Shown here piece by piece: positions 6,584 through 13,292 of a DNA stretch of 20,648 bases. The first letter of the stretch is position 1; each line of letters begins with the position of its first letter. The notes below the pieces were generated by a model, which did not search any database, was not told the DNA's origin, and saw only the letters and a program-made list of their open reading frames with translations. This DNA comes from a virus: the IMG/VR virus record IMGVR_UViG_3300042006_000321, positions 1 to 20,648 of that record. One strand, 5' to 3'. Made by a program: the position numbers and the translations under genes.

Positions 6584-7051
6584 ATGGCAGAGAAAAGGAA
6601 CGTGTTTATCAGCCATGTCCATAAGGACGATCATGGGCTCCAAAAGCTCAAAGATCTGCTGGCTCCGAAAGGGATGGATGTAAGGGACTCCTCCATCCAT
6701 ACAGGAAAGTTCAACAACGCCACGGATGAGCATTACATCAAGACGCAGATTCTGGCCCCAGCGATAAACTGGGCGGGCGTATTTATTTGCTACGTCTCAC
6801 CCCAGACGAAAGATAGCGACTGGGTGACCTGGGAAATCGAATATGCAGCCAAGCAAGGCAAACGTATTGTTGGCATCTGGGAGCATGGTGAGAAGGAATG
6901 CGACATTCCTGAGGCACTGAAAGAATACGCCGATGCCTTGGTCGGCTGGAATGGTGACTCAATCATTGATGCGATCAACGGAAAAGATACATGGGAAAAA
7001 CCCGACGGTGGCGCCTGTGATCCGGTTCCTCTGAAAAGGCATCCCTGCTGA
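6584..7051 (+). CDS. ThsB-type TIR-like protein, first gene of a four-gene cassette
   Basis: A 155-residue TIR-like protein of the MTH538/ThsB type (PF08937-like). Such proteins hydrolyse or cyclise NAD; in Thoeris, ThsB makes a cyclic ADP-ribose signal when a phage infects. The fold signature is clear: strand A NVFISHVHKDD at residues 6-16, the WAGVFICYVSP strand at 63-73, and DSDWVTWEIEYAAKQGKRIV with putative catalytic Glu84 (W80-x-x-x-E84), followed by a GIWEHG strand. It begins at ATG 6584 with GGAGG nine bases before it. Its stop overlaps the next ATG (TGATG), coupling it to the Nmad2 gene. No SIR2-SLOG (ThsA) partner lies next to it. It could be an enzyme that makes a signal, a plain NADase effector or a nucleotide glycosidase; the sequence does not decide. 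Confidence 0.85.
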   Translation: MAEKRNVFISHVHKDDHGLQKLKDLLAPKGMDVRDSSIHTGKFNNATDEHYIKTQILAPAINWAGVFICYVSPQTKDSDWVTWEIEYAAKQGKRIVGIWEHGEKECDIPEALKEYADALVGWNGDSIIDAINGKDTWEKPDGGACDPVPLKRHPC

Positions 7052-7677
7052 TGGCACGTGTCCACTCCTACGTGGTGCGGTACGACAGTGGTTTCGCACC
7101 CAATCCCTTTTACGAATACTGCACGCTTGCAACCTGCAAGCCAAATATCCGCAAGGGCGCTGACATCGGTGATTGGGTGGTAGGCAGTGGCAGCAATGAT
7201 CGAAGTGTTCGGCGAGGCGGGTATCTGGTTTATGCGATGCAAGTCACCGAAACGATGACATTTGATGAATATGGGGCAGATCCACGGTTTGAATCTAAAA
7301 AGCCCTATCGCAACGGTAGTCGGAAGCAAAGTTGCGGGGACAATATCTACTTCAGAGCCGCACCAGCGGCCGTCTGGCAGCAACGAGATTCCTTTCACTC
7401 TCGCCCCGATGGTTCACTTAATCCTGATCACGTCACTCGCGACACGGGTGTAAACAGGGTTCTCATCAGCAATGACTTCGTGTACTTCGGAGGAGAGGGG
7501 CCGGAGTTCCCGGAAGAGCTAAAAGACCAGCAAGGCCGGTCTCTATGCAAAACAGGAATAGGTCTAACTACTTTTGACGATCCAAAACTGATTGCGAACC
7601 TAGAGCAATGGGTTCGTAGCTTTGGGCTGAATGGATATCAGGGCGCTCCATTCGAATGGCTGACGCTTCGGAGGTAA
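7051..7677 (+). CDS. Nmad2-domain protein (nucleotide-modification-associated)
   Basis: A 208-residue protein whose N-terminal 65 residues match the Nmad2 family (PF18753) as I know it: HSYVVRYDSGFAPNPFYEYC, then TLATCKPNIRKGADIGDWVVG and SGSNDRSVRRGGYLVYAMQV. The rest is a mixed alpha/beta region including FYFG-like VYFGGEGPEFP and a short C-terminal helix. Nmad families were predicted from genome context to bind or process modified nucleotides or bases; no biochemical activity is established for Nmad2 that I know of. Its ATG shares a base with the TIR stop, and only three bases separate it from the MazG gene, so it belongs to the same functional unit. A role in recognising modified phage nucleotides is inference from family name and neighbours. 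Confidence 0.72.
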   Translation: MARVHSYVVRYDSGFAPNPFYEYCTLATCKPNIRKGADIGDWVVGSGSNDRSVRRGGYLVYAMQVTETMTFDEYGADPRFESKKPYRNGSRKQSCGDNIYFRAAPAAVWQQRDSFHSRPDGSLNPDHVTRDTGVNRVLISNDFVYFGGEGPEFPEELKDQQGRSLCKTGIGLTTFDDPKLIANLEQWVRSFGLNGYQGAPFEWLTLRR

Positions 7678-7680
7678 CCG

Positions 7681-8811
7681 ATGCACAAGGAAGGTTCTCT
7701 GCTGCTTTCGGACTACGCTTCGGAAATTGCAGCTACGGATGTACTCAGTCCAACCGATTTCAATCCTGTCCTTCAAGGGCTTTATGGGGAAGTCGGTGGA
7801 ATAATGTCTACTGTCAAAAAACATGTCCGGGAAAAATCTGCGTACCCTGGTTTCAGAAGGGCGGCGGAAGAAGAATTCGGTGATACGCTTTGGTATTTGG
7901 CTGCGATCTGCCGGCGCATGCAAGCTCCACTTGAAGATATCTTTGCCGAGGCGGCGAATCACGGGAACTTCAAGAACATAGGGGCAGCAAGCGACATAGC
8001 CGAAGGTGCATTCGCTTACATCGCCATGCCTGTGGCGGCCCCTGCGTCGTTGGACATTACCTTGGTACGCTTGGGGCAGGCGGCCGCAGCTCTGCTGGGA
8101 AGTGGGCCTGCGCGCAATGACGTGGTCACCTTCGCGCGAGCCTATCTCGATGCAATCCATGCCGCAGAGTTGGCGTTCTCGGACGTAGCGCGGGGGAACC
8201 TCCGGAAAGCTAGGGGTGCATTCTTGGAGCCACAGGCGGTTGACCTGATTGGCCTTGATTTCGATAGCGAGTTTGGAATAGAAGAGCAGCTCCCTAGAGA
8301 GTTCAAGATCCGAGTCAATCAACGCGGTAGCGGCAAAAGCTATCTCCAATGGAATGGCGTATTCATAGGTGATCCCCTGACCGACAACATCGCTGACCGA
8401 GATGGCTACCGATTTCATGATGTTTTCCATTTTGCATATGCAGCCATCTTGCATTGGTCACCTGTAATACGGGCATTGATCAAGCACAAGCGAAAGAGCC
8501 AGTCCAAATATGATGAAGAGCAAGACAGCGGCCGGGCAATCGTCGTTGAGGAAGGGCTTACGGCATGGATTTTCTCTAGAGCCAAGGAATTAAACTATTT
8601 TGAGAATCAAGAAAAGGTTTCCCTTGGGATTCTCAAAACCATTGAAGAGTTTGTGAGTGGCTATGAGGTTGAGAAGTGCCCGCTAAAGCTTTGGGAAAAA
8701 GCCATCATGGACGGATATTCCGTATTCCGTCAAATCAAGAAAAATCAAGGCGGCTGGATCATCGGCAACCGAAAAGAACGCACCCTACAATATATGCCGC
8801 TTGAGTCTTAA
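7681..8811 (+). CDS. MazG-like nucleotide pyrophosphohydrolase with C-terminal domain
   Basis: A 376-residue two-domain protein. Residues about 25-90 are MazG-like: LQGLYGEVGG (32-40), TVKKHVREK, then EEEFGDTLWYLAAICRR (63-79). MazG enzymes cleave (d)NTPs to (d)NMPs using Mg bound by an E-x-x-E...E-x-x-D set. Here E65-x-x-D68 is intact, but the first pair reads E37-x-x-G40, so one metal ligand may be missing or shifted. The C-terminal half is a separate domain with RFHDVFHFAYAA (H246, D247, H250) and VVEEGLTAWIFSRA (E290, E291), resembling the MazG_C domain found in nucleotide-conflict operons. ATG 7681 has GGAGG six bases upstream. It is the longest gene of the cassette. Likely it acts on free nucleotides or a nucleotide signal; the substrate cannot be read from sequence. 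Confidence 0.8.
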   Translation: MHKEGSLLLSDYASEIAATDVLSPTDFNPVLQGLYGEVGGIMSTVKKHVREKSAYPGFRRAAEEEFGDTLWYLAAICRRMQAPLEDIFAEAANHGNFKNIGAASDIAEGAFAYIAMPVAAPASLDITLVRLGQAAAALLGSGPARNDVVTFARAYLDAIHAAELAFSDVARGNLRKARGAFLEPQAVDLIGLDFDSEFGIEEQLPREFKIRVNQRGSGKSYLQWNGVFIGDPLTDNIADRDGYRFHDVFHFAYAAILHWSPVIRALIKHKRKSQSKYDEEQDSGRAIVVEEGLTAWIFSRAKELNYFENQEKVSLGILKTIEEFVSGYEVEKCPLKLWEKAIMDGYSVFRQIKKNQGGWIIGNRKERTLQYMPLES

Positions 8812-8813
8812 GA

Positions 8814-9476
8814 ATGAAAATCCACCCCTTTGTTGAATCAGTTTCCTCGCTGCAATTTGAGGACTGCTTCAATCCTTATTCTGATCGCTGTGAAGTTCAT
8901 GATCGTCGAGACGCGCCCCGCCGCCGCGCCGCCGCACTTTCCGCATTATTGCGTCGCGCTTCAGAGGAGCCTGTAGATGCGATTTGGATCGGTCGAGATT
9001 TGGGGTATCGCGGAGGCCGCCGAACTGGGTTGGCCCTGACTGACGATGTTCACATGAGCCAACATGCCAAACGTTGGAATGTCGATCTGGCTCCAGAACG
9101 GCCCACAGTCGGCAATGCCGTAGCCGAGCGAACCGCTGCGGTTATATGGGGAATGCTAGAGCACATTGATGCTCGCATCTTTCTCTGGAATGTTTTCCCA
9201 CTTCACCCTCATGAATCAGGGGATCCGTTCACCAACCGGCAACACAACGCCCGTGAAAGGCGAGCCGGCGAAGAGCTACTACAACAGCTCATCGTTCTGC
9301 TTCGTCCCTCGCGCATCGTCGCCATCGGCAACGATGCTGCCGCAGCCGCTCATCGAATCACGGATAGCGTGCCTGTTATCTGCGTGAGGCATCCGAGCTA
9401 TGGCGGACAGACGCAGTTTCAAGGGCAAATCTCTGAACTGTATGGACATCCAATGAAGACTGGATCGCTGTTCTGA
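8814..9476 (+). CDS. Uracil-DNA glycosylase superfamily protein
   Basis: A 220-residue protein with the UDG superfamily layout. Motif A is IWIGRDLGYRGGRRTG at residues 57-72, where D62 sits where the catalytic Asp of GQDPYH lies in family-1 enzymes. A central LWNVFPLHPHESG (124-136) supplies the Asn/Pro-rich pocket, RIVAIGND (167-174) is the core strand, and VRHPSYGG (191-198) is motif B with the H-P-S triplet. Such enzymes remove uracil or damaged or modified bases from DNA. It is not the housekeeping Ung or the Fe-S family 4/5 type, as I see no cysteine cluster. The start at ATG 8814 is two bases after the MazG stop, with no strong ribosome-binding site, which implies coupled translation. 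It closes the cassette and may attack modified phage DNA. Confidence 0.78.
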   Translation: MKIHPFVESVSSLQFEDCFNPYSDRCEVHDRRDAPRRRAAALSALLRRASEEPVDAIWIGRDLGYRGGRRTGLALTDDVHMSQHAKRWNVDLAPERPTVGNAVAERTAAVIWGMLEHIDARIFLWNVFPLHPHESGDPFTNRQHNARERRAGEELLQQLIVLLRPSRIVAIGNDAAAAAHRITDSVPVICVRHPSYGGQTQFQGQISELYGHPMKTGSLF

Positions 9477-9542
9477 CGAATTGCTCCAGCATTTTAGCGA
9501 GCGGATACCGCCCCTTCTATCCAACTCGCCAGGTTTTCACTG

Positions 9543-9650
9543 ATGCAGCGACTGAAAGAGGCTCTGACGCTGGTGGAGGTGCGCACACTGGATCACGTCG
9601 TTGTGGCCGGGCAGGAAACAACTTCATTTGCAGAGCGAGGGCTATTGTGA
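9543..9650 (+). pseudogene. radC: radC 3' remnant (last 36 codons)
   Basis: The frame from 9543 to the TGA at 9648-9650 reads MQRLKEALTLVEVRTLDHVV and ends FAERGLL, the well-conserved C-terminus of RadC/JAB-type proteins. The JAB metal motif (H-x-H...S-x-x-D) and everything upstream are gone; sequence before 9540 does not match RadC. Tn4371-like elements normally carry a full radC in this region. The fragment therefore marks where the four-gene cassette replaced or deleted most of radC. It keeps its own terminator. Confidence 0.8.
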
Positions 9651-9656
9651 ACCGAG

Positions 9657-9684
9657 GGGGCTGCACAGGCGGCCCCATTTTTTT
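9657..9684 (+). terminator. Rho-independent terminator after radC remnant
   Basis: GGGGCTGC (9657-9664) pairs with GCGGCCCC (9669-9676) with one G-T wobble around the loop ACAG, followed by A and seven T residues (9678-9684). It ends + strand transcription from the TIR-Nmad2-MazG-UDG operon before it meets the opposing operon. Confidence 0.88.
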
Positions 9685-9732
9685 ATTCGCTCCATCAAGC
9701 TTACTGAACGCAGTTACTGCAAAATTTCCCGG

Positions 9733-10302
9733 CTAATCCACAGGCAGAAGCTTTCGACGAAATAAGCTGGAATAGGTTCGGTCGCGTGAAAAAATTGGAT
9801 CATATTCTCCCTGTTGATAAATTATTTTGGCGGCGGCCCCTGTTGTTGAAAGCGGGAGCACTGTAGCTTTGGGATGGTGTTCGACGAACAATTTATGCTC
9901 CTCATAGATCCCCTCCATGCCGCCGACGAACACCGCTGCGCTGAAACGGCGGCTTTCGATCATTGCTTGCCTCATGGCCGTCAAACTGGCTTCTCTGTTG
10001 CCATCAACCGCTGGCACCATATGCACGTCGACGAACTCCGCTAGCTCAGGAGGCAATCGACCCTCAAAAAGCTTACTTTGGTAAATCGCCACCCTGTTGC
10101 GGTCAAGGTTTGCCTCGCGGGAAAAGAGAGCCAATAGCGGCGTTATCGCCGGATGGCCGCCGCACGTGATTCGTCCAATCGGCAACACTACTTCAACCAA
10201 AGCCTTGATTGCTTCCCGTATAGCAAGAACATCGGCGGTGTCGAAAAATACCCGATTGCGATCAGGCAAAGGCACGCTGGCAGATAGAAATATATCTATC
10301 AT
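9733..10302 (-). CDS. SLOG-domain protein (LD_cluster3-like), predicted nucleotide sensor
   Basis: A 189-residue Rossmann-like protein with SLOG features: MIDIFLSASVPLPDRN at the start, VVLPIGRITCGGHPAITPLL (GGH at 48-50, the ligand-binding turn) and FVGGMEGIYEEHKLF (GGME at 127-130, acidic residues 134-135), then an LPLSTTGAAA strand-helix. It resembles the SLOG cluster-3 family described in TIR-linked nucleotide conflict systems (Burroughs and colleagues, 2015). In Thoeris the SLOG domain of ThsA binds the cyclic ADP-ribose made by TIR proteins; here the SLOG stands alone with no SIR2 fused to it. Its ATG overlaps the stop of the TIR gene upstream (ATGA, 10299-10302), so it is the last gene of the operon. 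Ligand sensing is inferred from the fold. Confidence 0.75.
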   Translation of the reverse strand: MIDIFLSASVPLPDRNRVFFDTADVLAIREAIKALVEVVLPIGRITCGGHPAITPLLALFSREANLDRNRVAIYQSKLFEGRLPPELAEFVDVHMVPAVDGNREASLTAMRQAMIESRRFSAAVFVGGMEGIYEEHKLFVEHHPKATVLPLSTTGAAAKIIYQQGEYDPIFSRDRTYSSLFRRKLLPVD

Positions 10303-11486
10303 GCGGTGAGCTCCTTCAGAAGTTGTGGCGCCTTCGACATTTGCACGGCCCGGATCGGCAAATACGAGTCAAGCCAATCTAGGTGAGAGAGCCACGTTCT
10401 CAGTACACCTCTATTGTCGTAAATCACCCATATTTCTCTCGTCTCAACAGTGGGGTTGGTAATGGCTTCGAACACTTCGTTGATGCGATCAGCGGTTGGT
10501 ATTCCCACTGCCGGTACGATCGCCAGCGTTCGATTGGACTCGGTTTTGAGAGAAATCCAGCCTTCAATCTGAACACTTGGATCAAGTCCCTCGTCGCGGG
10601 CGGCGTCGCAAAAGTTATCGACCAAATATCGGTGGCGGGCGGCAATTGCTGGTGCGCGTAGCCGTTCGACCTCGTCGCAAATTCTCGTCACCAATCCCTT
10701 CGTGGCCCAACGCCCCCGCATTGGAATAAATCCAAAGAAGTCCCGACGCCTAAGCTTCATGAAGTGGCTGAAGGACGATGCAGGGTCTTCCTTTTGCCCC
10801 GGCCATAGTAGGTGCAAGATTTGCACATTGGTCGCGTTTGCGCGCGCCAATTCTTCAGCCGTCCAACGACCTTCTCTGAAGCCAGGTGTGTCGATCAGCA
10901 CCACGACATCGGAATCCGACATCCTGTGCCAGAGTTGTGATTGGAAATCTGCGGCTGGAGGCACTGACCTCACGTCGATGAAAACGTCAAAGCCACGAGC
11001 ATCGAGCGCATCGTACAACCGATCGGCCAGCGGCTGAGACCCTGTTCGTTTGTAACTGATGAAAAGTCGTCGCTCACGTCGCAACAGCCTAAATGTCTCA
11101 AGGACTAGCGTAACGAGGCGGGTGATGCCTTCATCGTTGGTGCCCAATACAATAGCATTGACATGTCTGAGCTGCGGCGGAATTTCTGCATGAACCTGGG
11201 ACAAATCCGAAACGACCGGAGCGATAACGATCGAGTCATCAATCAACTCCGTCACAAGTGCGGTATCGGCAGTGCTTTCCGACGAGCCGAAAAATACTGC
11301 CATCACCGGCGATTTTAAGCTGCGGTTAGAGGCGTTGGCATCGCTGAGAAACGTAATTGCGTTGCTCGGAATCCCGAGCCCCTGAAGCGCCAGATCAACG
11401 CTACGGCGGAGGCGAGTGTCATGCCCATGGACCGCACCCAGCAGGATAAGCTGGTAGGGTGATCTCATGCTTGAGTTCTCGCTCAT
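10299..11486 (-). CDS. Three-part protein with central TIR domain
   Basis: A 395-residue protein. Residues 10-135 are an alpha/beta region (LILLGAVHGHD, VMAVFFGSSE, IVIAPVVSDL) that may be a receiver or Rossmann-like sensor. Residues about 139-230 are a full TIR domain: RRLFISYKRTGSQPLADRLY, the GFDVFIDVRSVPPAADF loop, SDSDVVVLIDTPGF and REGRWTAEELARA with putative catalytic Glu212 (W208-x-x-x-E). Residues 270-395 form another alpha/beta region (REIWVIYDNRGVLRTWLSHL) that I do not recognise. TIR domains with this glutamate hydrolyse NAD, so it is the best effector candidate of this operon. It overlaps both neighbours by four bases (ATGA). The first ATG is chosen for the overlap; one six codons later is possible. 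Confidence 0.8.
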   Translation of the reverse strand: MSENSSMRSPYQLILLGAVHGHDTRLRRSVDLALQGLGIPSNAITFLSDANASNRSLKSPVMAVFFGSSESTADTALVTELIDDSIVIAPVVSDLSQVHAEIPPQLRHVNAIVLGTNDEGITRLVTLVLETFRLLRRERRLFISYKRTGSQPLADRLYDALDARGFDVFIDVRSVPPAADFQSQLWHRMSDSDVVVLIDTPGFREGRWTAEELARANATNVQILHLLWPGQKEDPASSFSHFMKLRRRDFFGFIPMRGRWATKGLVTRICDEVERLRAPAIAARHRYLVDNFCDAARDEGLDPSVQIEGWISLKTESNRTLAIVPAVGIPTADRINEVFEAITNPTVETREIWVIYDNRGVLRTWLSHLDWLDSYLPIRAVQMSKAPQLLKELTA

Positions 11487-12085
11487 CGGCCAGCCATTCC
11501 CGCAGCAGTTTCAATCCATCCGCCAATATTTTTCCTGCCATCCTGGCCTATGAAATCGTAACTCAGGCAGTGATTTGACAGTTGGACTACGCTATTCGTT
11601 TTTGGTGCTGTGAACCACAGATCACCCTCAGGAATCGCAAGCGTGTAATCTGCGTAGGCCACCCACTTTCCGTCCTTCCACTCGGCGAGATATATGCCGC
11701 GATCGGTTCTATAAAGTCCCATCTGCGCCAATGGATCAGCACCCTTTGTAGATGTCGCTTTGTCTTTATTCTGGACACCGTGAATGAAAACGGTTAGCAA
11801 GCCGTTTCCCTTGATAACACTGCGAGCAATTTCGTAGCGCACCCATCGCCGTGACCATGTATGGGTTCCAGCAAGGACACAAGTTACCGAAGTATTCTCC
11901 AACCCCTTGCGGAGAAAAGTCTTTAGTGCATCGTCACTCTCTTTTTTCGATGCCTCAAACACGCTGCTGTCAAAGAAGCCCCGGCTTTCCTCATCGGATT
12001 CCTTCACAACCCAACTGTTGCGGACATTCCAGGCGCGCCATACATCAGGCTCATAGTGAAAAGAAAAGAATGTTCTGCGTGGCAT
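11483..12085 (-). CDS. ThsB-type TIR-like protein, second of operon
   Basis: A 200-residue ThsB/MTH538-type TIR-like protein. MPRRTFFSFHYEPDVWRAWN opens it, then VTCVLAGTHTWSRRWVRYEI with putative catalytic Glu85 (W81-x-x-x-E85) and GLLTVFIHGVQNKD. These match the ThsB pattern F-S-F-H-Y-x-x-D-x-W-R. Start chosen at ATG 12085, since GGAGT lies seven bases upstream and the TIR fold begins at once; 25 further in-frame codons upstream have no homology. After residue 110 a longer C-terminal part (YLAEWKDGKWVAYADYTLAI) is particular to this paralogue. It overlaps the TIR-effector gene downstream by ATGA. It probably makes a NAD-derived signal, perhaps in response to a different trigger from its neighbour. 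Confidence 0.82.
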   Translation of the reverse strand: MPRRTFFSFHYEPDVWRAWNVRNSWVVKESDEESRGFFDSSVFEASKKESDDALKTFLRKGLENTSVTCVLAGTHTWSRRWVRYEIARSVIKGNGLLTVFIHGVQNKDKATSTKGADPLAQMGLYRTDRGIYLAEWKDGKWVAYADYTLAIPEGDLWFTAPKTNSVVQLSNHCLSYDFIGQDGRKNIGGWIETAAGMAGR

Positions 12086-12190
12086 TTTGACTCCATCTAT
12101 TACACTAAACCCAGGCAAATTTGGATGTAGGTGACCCGCATCCTCCACAGCAAACGACACCTCGCAGGATGCAATTCAGATATTGCCGGT

Positions 12191-12667
12191 TCATCGTGCC
12201 TTTATAGCGTCGCTGACCCAAGTTTCAATATTCGACTTGATGTAGTCATACACATTGGTGCTGGTGGTGTATGGCGGATCGTAGACTTTACCCGTGACAG
12301 CTTCTCCATCAACGGTGAGGCCTGTAAACGGATTAGATCCTTTCGACGACTGATTTCCGTCTGAGTCTTTCAGATTGTGGACATGGATGGCGAGTACACC
12401 CAGCCCGTCCTTCCAGGCTTTCTTTATCTCGTGTTTGACCCAGCGGCGGCTGGCAGTCTTCTCGCCCACAAGTACGACAAGGCATTCTTTGCCTTTCATG
12501 TTGTCGGCGATCCATTTTTTGATGGCATCATCGCCTGCTTTCTTGATTTCTTCCCATTTGTTCGAATCCAGTAGAGGCTGTTTTTCGATAGCTCCGATTT
12601 GCCGAACTTGCGACACGCGCCAACTATCCTGTTTATAGTGAAAGCTCAGAAAGCATTTATTCGCCAT
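12191..12667 (-). CDS. ThsB-type TIR-like protein, first of operon
   Basis: A 158-residue TIR-like protein of the widespread ThsB type: MANKCFLSFHYKQDSWRVSQ, the WEEIKKAGDDAIKKWIADNM helix, CLVVLVGEKTASRRWVKHEI with putative catalytic Glu80, and GVLAIHVHNLKD followed by SSKGSNPF. It starts at ATG 12667 with GGAG upstream and stops 105 bp before the next TIR gene. Sequence identity to the neighbouring paralogue is only partial, so the two are not a recent duplication. It is the first gene of the four-gene - strand operon. In Thoeris, several ThsB paralogues often feed one ThsA and widen the range of phages sensed; the same logic may hold here. Confidence 0.88.
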   Translation of the reverse strand: MANKCFLSFHYKQDSWRVSQVRQIGAIEKQPLLDSNKWEEIKKAGDDAIKKWIADNMKGKECLVVLVGEKTASRRWVKHEIKKAWKDGLGVLAIHVHNLKDSDGNQSSKGSNPFTGLTVDGEAVTGKVYDPPYTTSTNVYDYIKSNIETWVSDAIKAR

Positions 12668-12775
12668 GACTTATCTCCATTTGTCGTTGGTGCTTCGATG
12701 AAGCAAATCTCGAATTGAGGATTGCGATAGTTATTTAACTGAAGTCGTAATTAATCGCTGGCTTGAAATACTTTC

Positions 12776-12793
12776 TTGTAAATTTCCTTACAA
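12776..12793 (-). promoter_or_regulatory. Palindrome and possible promoter of the TIR/SLOG operon
   Basis: TTGTAA (12776-12781) and TTACAA (12788-12793) form a 6-6-6 inverted repeat about 110 bp upstream of the first TIR start. On the - strand, TTGTAA could also serve as a -35 box with TATTTC 17 bases further on as a weak -10. It is either an operator for an unknown regulator or part of the core promoter; sequence alone cannot tell. Confidence 0.35.
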
Positions 12794-12799
12794 ATGATA

Positions 12800-13290
12800 G
12801 CTGAAAGTGTGCGCCTGCGTCTCCGCTTCGCGGACCGCGCTGCTCCAGGTTCGCTATTCGCTCATCCCTGACGGGACTGGCATTCGCCAGCCTTCCACAT
12901 CCCTGACGCCTCCGGCCCGGCTTCCAGCTTCGGGCCTGCGCGCTTCGCTTGCGTGCGGTCAGCACAAAGGGATGGCCGTTGCCTTGTCCAGCCGTCTCCC
13001 CTGACTTCATCACCTTACCCGCGACCGTAGCCCGCTCCCGTGTGCCGTCAAGGCGCGCAGGGCCGTGTCCTCGGCTGCGCCTGCGGGCCGCACCAACCCT
13101 GCGCTTGTCTCCTTGACGGCCCCCGTCCGCGCGCTCCTTTGGCCGCGGGCGATGAACTCAGGAAAGACGGTGGCAACAGGGCCAACCGGGTTCCTCGTGC
13201 CGACCGCACCGAACAGCCGAAAGGCTGGGCTCCGAATCTAGGAATCCGGTGTGCGGTTTGAACAGCAAACCCTTTTCGTCAGGAGAAATG
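12800..13290. other. Gene-free, hairpin-rich leader upstream of DUF932 gene
   Basis: About 490 bp without a convincing gene. It is dense in short perfect stems, many closed by TTCG-like loops: TCCGC/GCGGA (12822-12834), CTGGC/GCCAG near 12880 and GGCCCG/CGGGCC near 12915. A long-range stem pairs GCCGTCAAGG (13044-13053) with CCTTGACGGC (13111-13120), with an inner GCGCAGGG/CCCTGCGC pair. A final hairpin GGTTTG/CAAACC (13255-13271) is followed by CTTTT, just before the AGGAG of the DUF932 gene. This looks like a structured 5' leader or a replication/transfer site. Frames crossing it on either strand have random-looking, shadow-type composition. Confidence 0.5.
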
Positions 13291-13292
13291 CA

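Noticed and set aside
6584-7051. Canonical Thoeris system
   Set aside because: No SIR2-SLOG ThsA gene is present next to this or the other ThsB-like genes, so the standard two-gene Thoeris label does not apply.
12800-13290. CRISPR array
   Set aside because: The stems differ from one another and there are no regularly spaced identical repeats or cas genes in the window.
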